A stretch of 7,428 nucleotides of DNA, taken from the NCBI GenBank assembly GCA_002725445.1, contig PBPD01000116.1, forward strand, positions 1 to 7,428. The letters are read 5' to 3'. Below, in pieces: positions 5,786-7,428 of this stretch. Below the pieces are notes generated by a model, which worked only from the letters and a program-made list of their open reading frames with translations, was not told where the DNA came from and ran no database searches. The position numbers were made by a program, and so were the translations under genes. The stretch's first letter is position 1; every line of letters starts with the position of its first letter. This DNA comes from Rickettsiales bacterium. GTDB lineage: Bacteria; Pseudomonadota; Alphaproteobacteria; Rickettsiales; UBA3002.

Positions 5786-7428
5786 TTATTTCGATGTGGC
5801 GATAAACACGCCGTCCCAATCTTCTGGCGGCGGGGTGATCTTGTAGGCAGCAATACGCGCTTCATATAAACGGAACAGCGTTTCCAGCTCCACCCCTTCC
5901 AGCTTAGCCACTTGGGTACGACACAGATTAATAAAGTTTCTCGCCCCGTCCCACTCTTTGGTACGGTAAGCTTTCAGGGTTTTCTTCCACAAATCTACCA
6001 GCTCCTGAAACGCTGGCTTCTCGTACAGGGATTCATCGCCCATCAACGCATAAATGGTCACCGCCGATGTTTTCCCCTTCACCCTAATCAAATCCAGCTC
6101 CAACAACGCCATATTCTCCAGCTGGCATCGTGTGTTCTCACCGATCACAATATCCACCCCATAGGTCTTGGACTGCCCTTCCAGCCGCGAGGCCAGATTC
6201 ACATCGTCGCCCAGCACGGAATAATCAAAGCGCTGCTCCGAGCCCATATTGCCCACGCATATTTCGCCTGTGTTAATGCCGATACCGATATTCACCGGCA
6301 AATACTCTCTGCCTTCTTCCCCTGCGCGCATCTTGCGCTCTGCATTCAGCTCCCGCAATTCGGCAAACATGCCAAGCGCTGCCTCGCTGGCATTGCGTGC
6401 ATGTTCCTCATCGTCCAATGGCGCGTTCCAGAATGCCATAATACAATCGCCCATATATTTATCGATGGTGCCTTTGCGCTCCAGAATCACGTTGGTCATC
6501 GGGGTGAGAAAGCGGTTGATAAAGGCCGTCAGCTCTTGCGCGTTAAATTGCTCCGAGATCGTCGTAAAGCCGCGAATATCGCAAAATAGCACGCTCAGTT
6601 CTTTCATCTCGCCCCCAAGCTTCAGCTTGTTGGGGTCTTTGGCCAATTGTTCCACCAACACGGGCGACATATATTGGCCAAACGCACTGCGCACCTGCTT
6701 GCGCTCTTGCTCCGACGAAATATAACGGCGCAGTGACTCGGTCAGATACAGCAGCAAAATCGCAATACCGGGGCTGATCGGGTCGATCAGATAGCCGTGC
6801 GTGCGGAACATATGCAGCGAGAAATAAATCGCCCCGGCCTGCACCACCAGCATAAACACCGCCCCCCAAATGGCTGTCAGCTGTGCCATCACCACAATGA
6901 GGATAATGCCAAAGGCCAGCATCATCACCACTTCAGCTCCATCCATCCAGTCCGGTCGCACCAGATATTGCTCTGCCAGCACCTGCTCCAACGCCTGTGC
7001 ATGCACTTCCACGCCCGGCAAGCTGGGATCCATCGGTGTCGCTCGCAAATCTTTCAGGCCCGGTGCAGATGTCCCTAAAAACAGAATATGCCCCTCAACC
7101 AGACTGGCATCAAAATTATCATCCAGCACTTGCCATGCCGAAATATAACGATCATTCGCCGCGTCCGTATCGGTGTAATACATGAGGAAATTACCGTATT
7201 TGTCGGTGGGTATCTCGAAATGCCCATTACGCAAATGGGTGATGCCTGTGCTAGCGCCACCGTAACTCGTCTCGCCACTGGCTCCTGCCATTTTGACCGT
7301 GTAGGACGATGCCCCTTGTGCCACACGCAATGCCTCCATCGCCAAAGAAGGATAAATCTCGCCTTTTGTTTGCAACAGCAACGGCACACGACGCACTACG
7401 CCATCGTCATCCGGAATCGAATTGAAAA
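5786..7428 (-). CDS. CHASE2-domain class III adenylate cyclase (N-terminus beyond the window)
   Basis: The frame is open to the right edge. Ten codons before the GTG at 7396 read FNSIPDDDGV and continue smoothly into V-R-R-V-P, so that GTG is an internal valine and the start is outside. There are 546 visible residues. The first ~160 are the end of a CHASE2 periplasmic sensor (D-D-D-G-V-V-R-R-V-P, then LFLGTSAPGLKDLRATP and PGVEVHAQ). Three hydrophobic segments follow at about 165-230, then the cyclase domain at about 276-462. Catalytic residues are intact: metal aspartates D283 (FCDIRGFT) and D327 (KYMGDCIMAFW), adenine-selecting K323, S403 at the second specificity position (YSVLGDD), transition-state N410 and R414 (VNLASR). 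It ends in the family's usual P-P-P-E-D-W-D-G tail and a final lysine, so the C-terminus is complete. It should convert ATP to cAMP at the inner membrane under control of a periplasmic signal. Guanylate cyclase activity is less likely given the lysine. Confidence 0.93.
   Translation of the reverse strand, partial: FNSIPDDDGVVRRVPLLLQTKGEIYPSLAMEALRVAQGASSYTVKMAGASGETSYGGASTGITHLRNGHFEIPTDKYGNFLMYYTDTDAANDRYISAWQVLDDNFDASLVEGHILFLGTSAPGLKDLRATPMDPSLPGVEVHAQALEQVLAEQYLVRPDWMDGAEVVMMLAFGIILIVVMAQLTAIWGAVFMLVVQAGAIYFSLHMFRTHGYLIDPISPGIAILLLYLTESLRRYISSEQERKQVRSAFGQYMSPVLVEQLAKDPNKLKLGGEMKELSVLFCDIRGFTTISEQFNAQELTAFINRFLTPMTNVILERKGTIDKYMGDCIMAFWNAPLDDEEHARNASEAALGMFAELRELNAERKMRAGEEGREYLPVNIGIGINTGEICVGNMGSEQRFDYSVLGDDVNLASRLEGQSKTYGVDIVIGENTRCQLENMALLELDLIRVKGKTSAVTIYALMGDESLYEKPAFQELVDLWKKTLKAYRTKEWDGARNFINLCRTQVAKLEGVELETLFRLYEARIAAYKITPPPEDWDGVFIATSK
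6041..6601 (-). other. Class III nucleotide cyclase catalytic domain
   Basis: It spans ELSVLFCDIRGFT to KTSAVTIYALMGD. All six residues needed for a self-complementing homodimer are on one chain (two Asp, Lys, Ser, Asn, Arg), so it needs no partner cyclase. Ser takes the place often held by Thr in bacterial class IIIb enzymes or Asp in mammalian ones. The segment linking the membrane helices to the domain (YISSEQERKQVRSAFGQYMSP) is the usual signalling linker of CHASE2 cyclases. Confidence 0.9.
6737..6934 (-). other. Three transmembrane segments following CHASE2
   Basis: Three hydrophobic stretches are visible: one beginning E-V-V-M-M-L-A-F-G, one beginning W-G-A-V-F-M-L-V-V, and one around P-G-I-A-I-L-L-L-Y-L. 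They are separated by short polar turns including R-T-H-G-Y-L-I-D-P. This is the standard CHASE2 layout, which puts the sensor in the periplasm and the cyclase in the cytoplasm. Confidence 0.85.

Noticed and set aside
5779..5809. GTGTTT/AAACAC inverted repeat as an intrinsic terminator
   Set aside because: The arm is only six A/T-rich bases, the loop is 19 bases and no T run follows on either strand.
5912..6589. 225-codon open frame on the plus strand
   Set aside because: It lies wholly inside the cyclase catalytic domain on the opposite strand, where all catalytic motifs are intact; its translation resembles no protein I recognise.
7394..7396. GTG as start of the cyclase
   Set aside because: The frame continues to the window edge with FNSIPDDDGV, a normal part of the CHASE2 domain.

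Overview
The window comes from a Gram-negative bacterium, most likely a proteobacterium. The evidence is a Sec signal peptide on a FecR-domain exported protein, a barrel ending typical of transferrin-binding-protein-B-like proteins, and a CHASE2 class III cyclase with the C-terminal tail common in proteobacterial members. An alphaproteobacterium is my guess from family resemblance only. There is no rRNA, tRNA, CRISPR or mobile element, and almost every base is coding.

Layout: (1) 1-2145, plus strand, is the 3' part of a large exported-protein gene whose start lies before the window. It opens in a Pro/Asp/Glu linker, passes a four-cysteine cluster, and continues as a long Gly/Asn/Thr-rich region ending in a TbpB-like barrel. 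(2) 2167-5772, plus strand, is a complete 1201-residue gene 21 bases downstream, with its own Shine-Dalgarno and almost certainly co-transcribed. It has a signal peptide, a FecR domain, low-complexity linkers with twelve consecutive prolines, one cadherin-like domain, and then the same C-terminal region as gene 1. (3) 5786-7428, minus strand, converges on gene 2 with a 13-base gap. It is a CHASE2-three-TM-adenylate cyclase whose N-terminus lies beyond the window.

Genes 1 and 2 are diverged tandem paralogues. They share, in the same order, FLPE(I/M), FGFFD, a C-x2-C-x-F-x-HWG-x-W motif, VPYVAGE, FGPNA-x-EIGG and a closing G-x-GIY-x-G. The working model is inference: two exported, probably envelope-associated or secreted proteins of unknown ligand sit beside a membrane cyclase with a periplasmic sensor, so this could be a sensing or surface-display module tied to cAMP. 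The least described part is the paired barrel-ended protein family with its conserved Cys/Trp motif.
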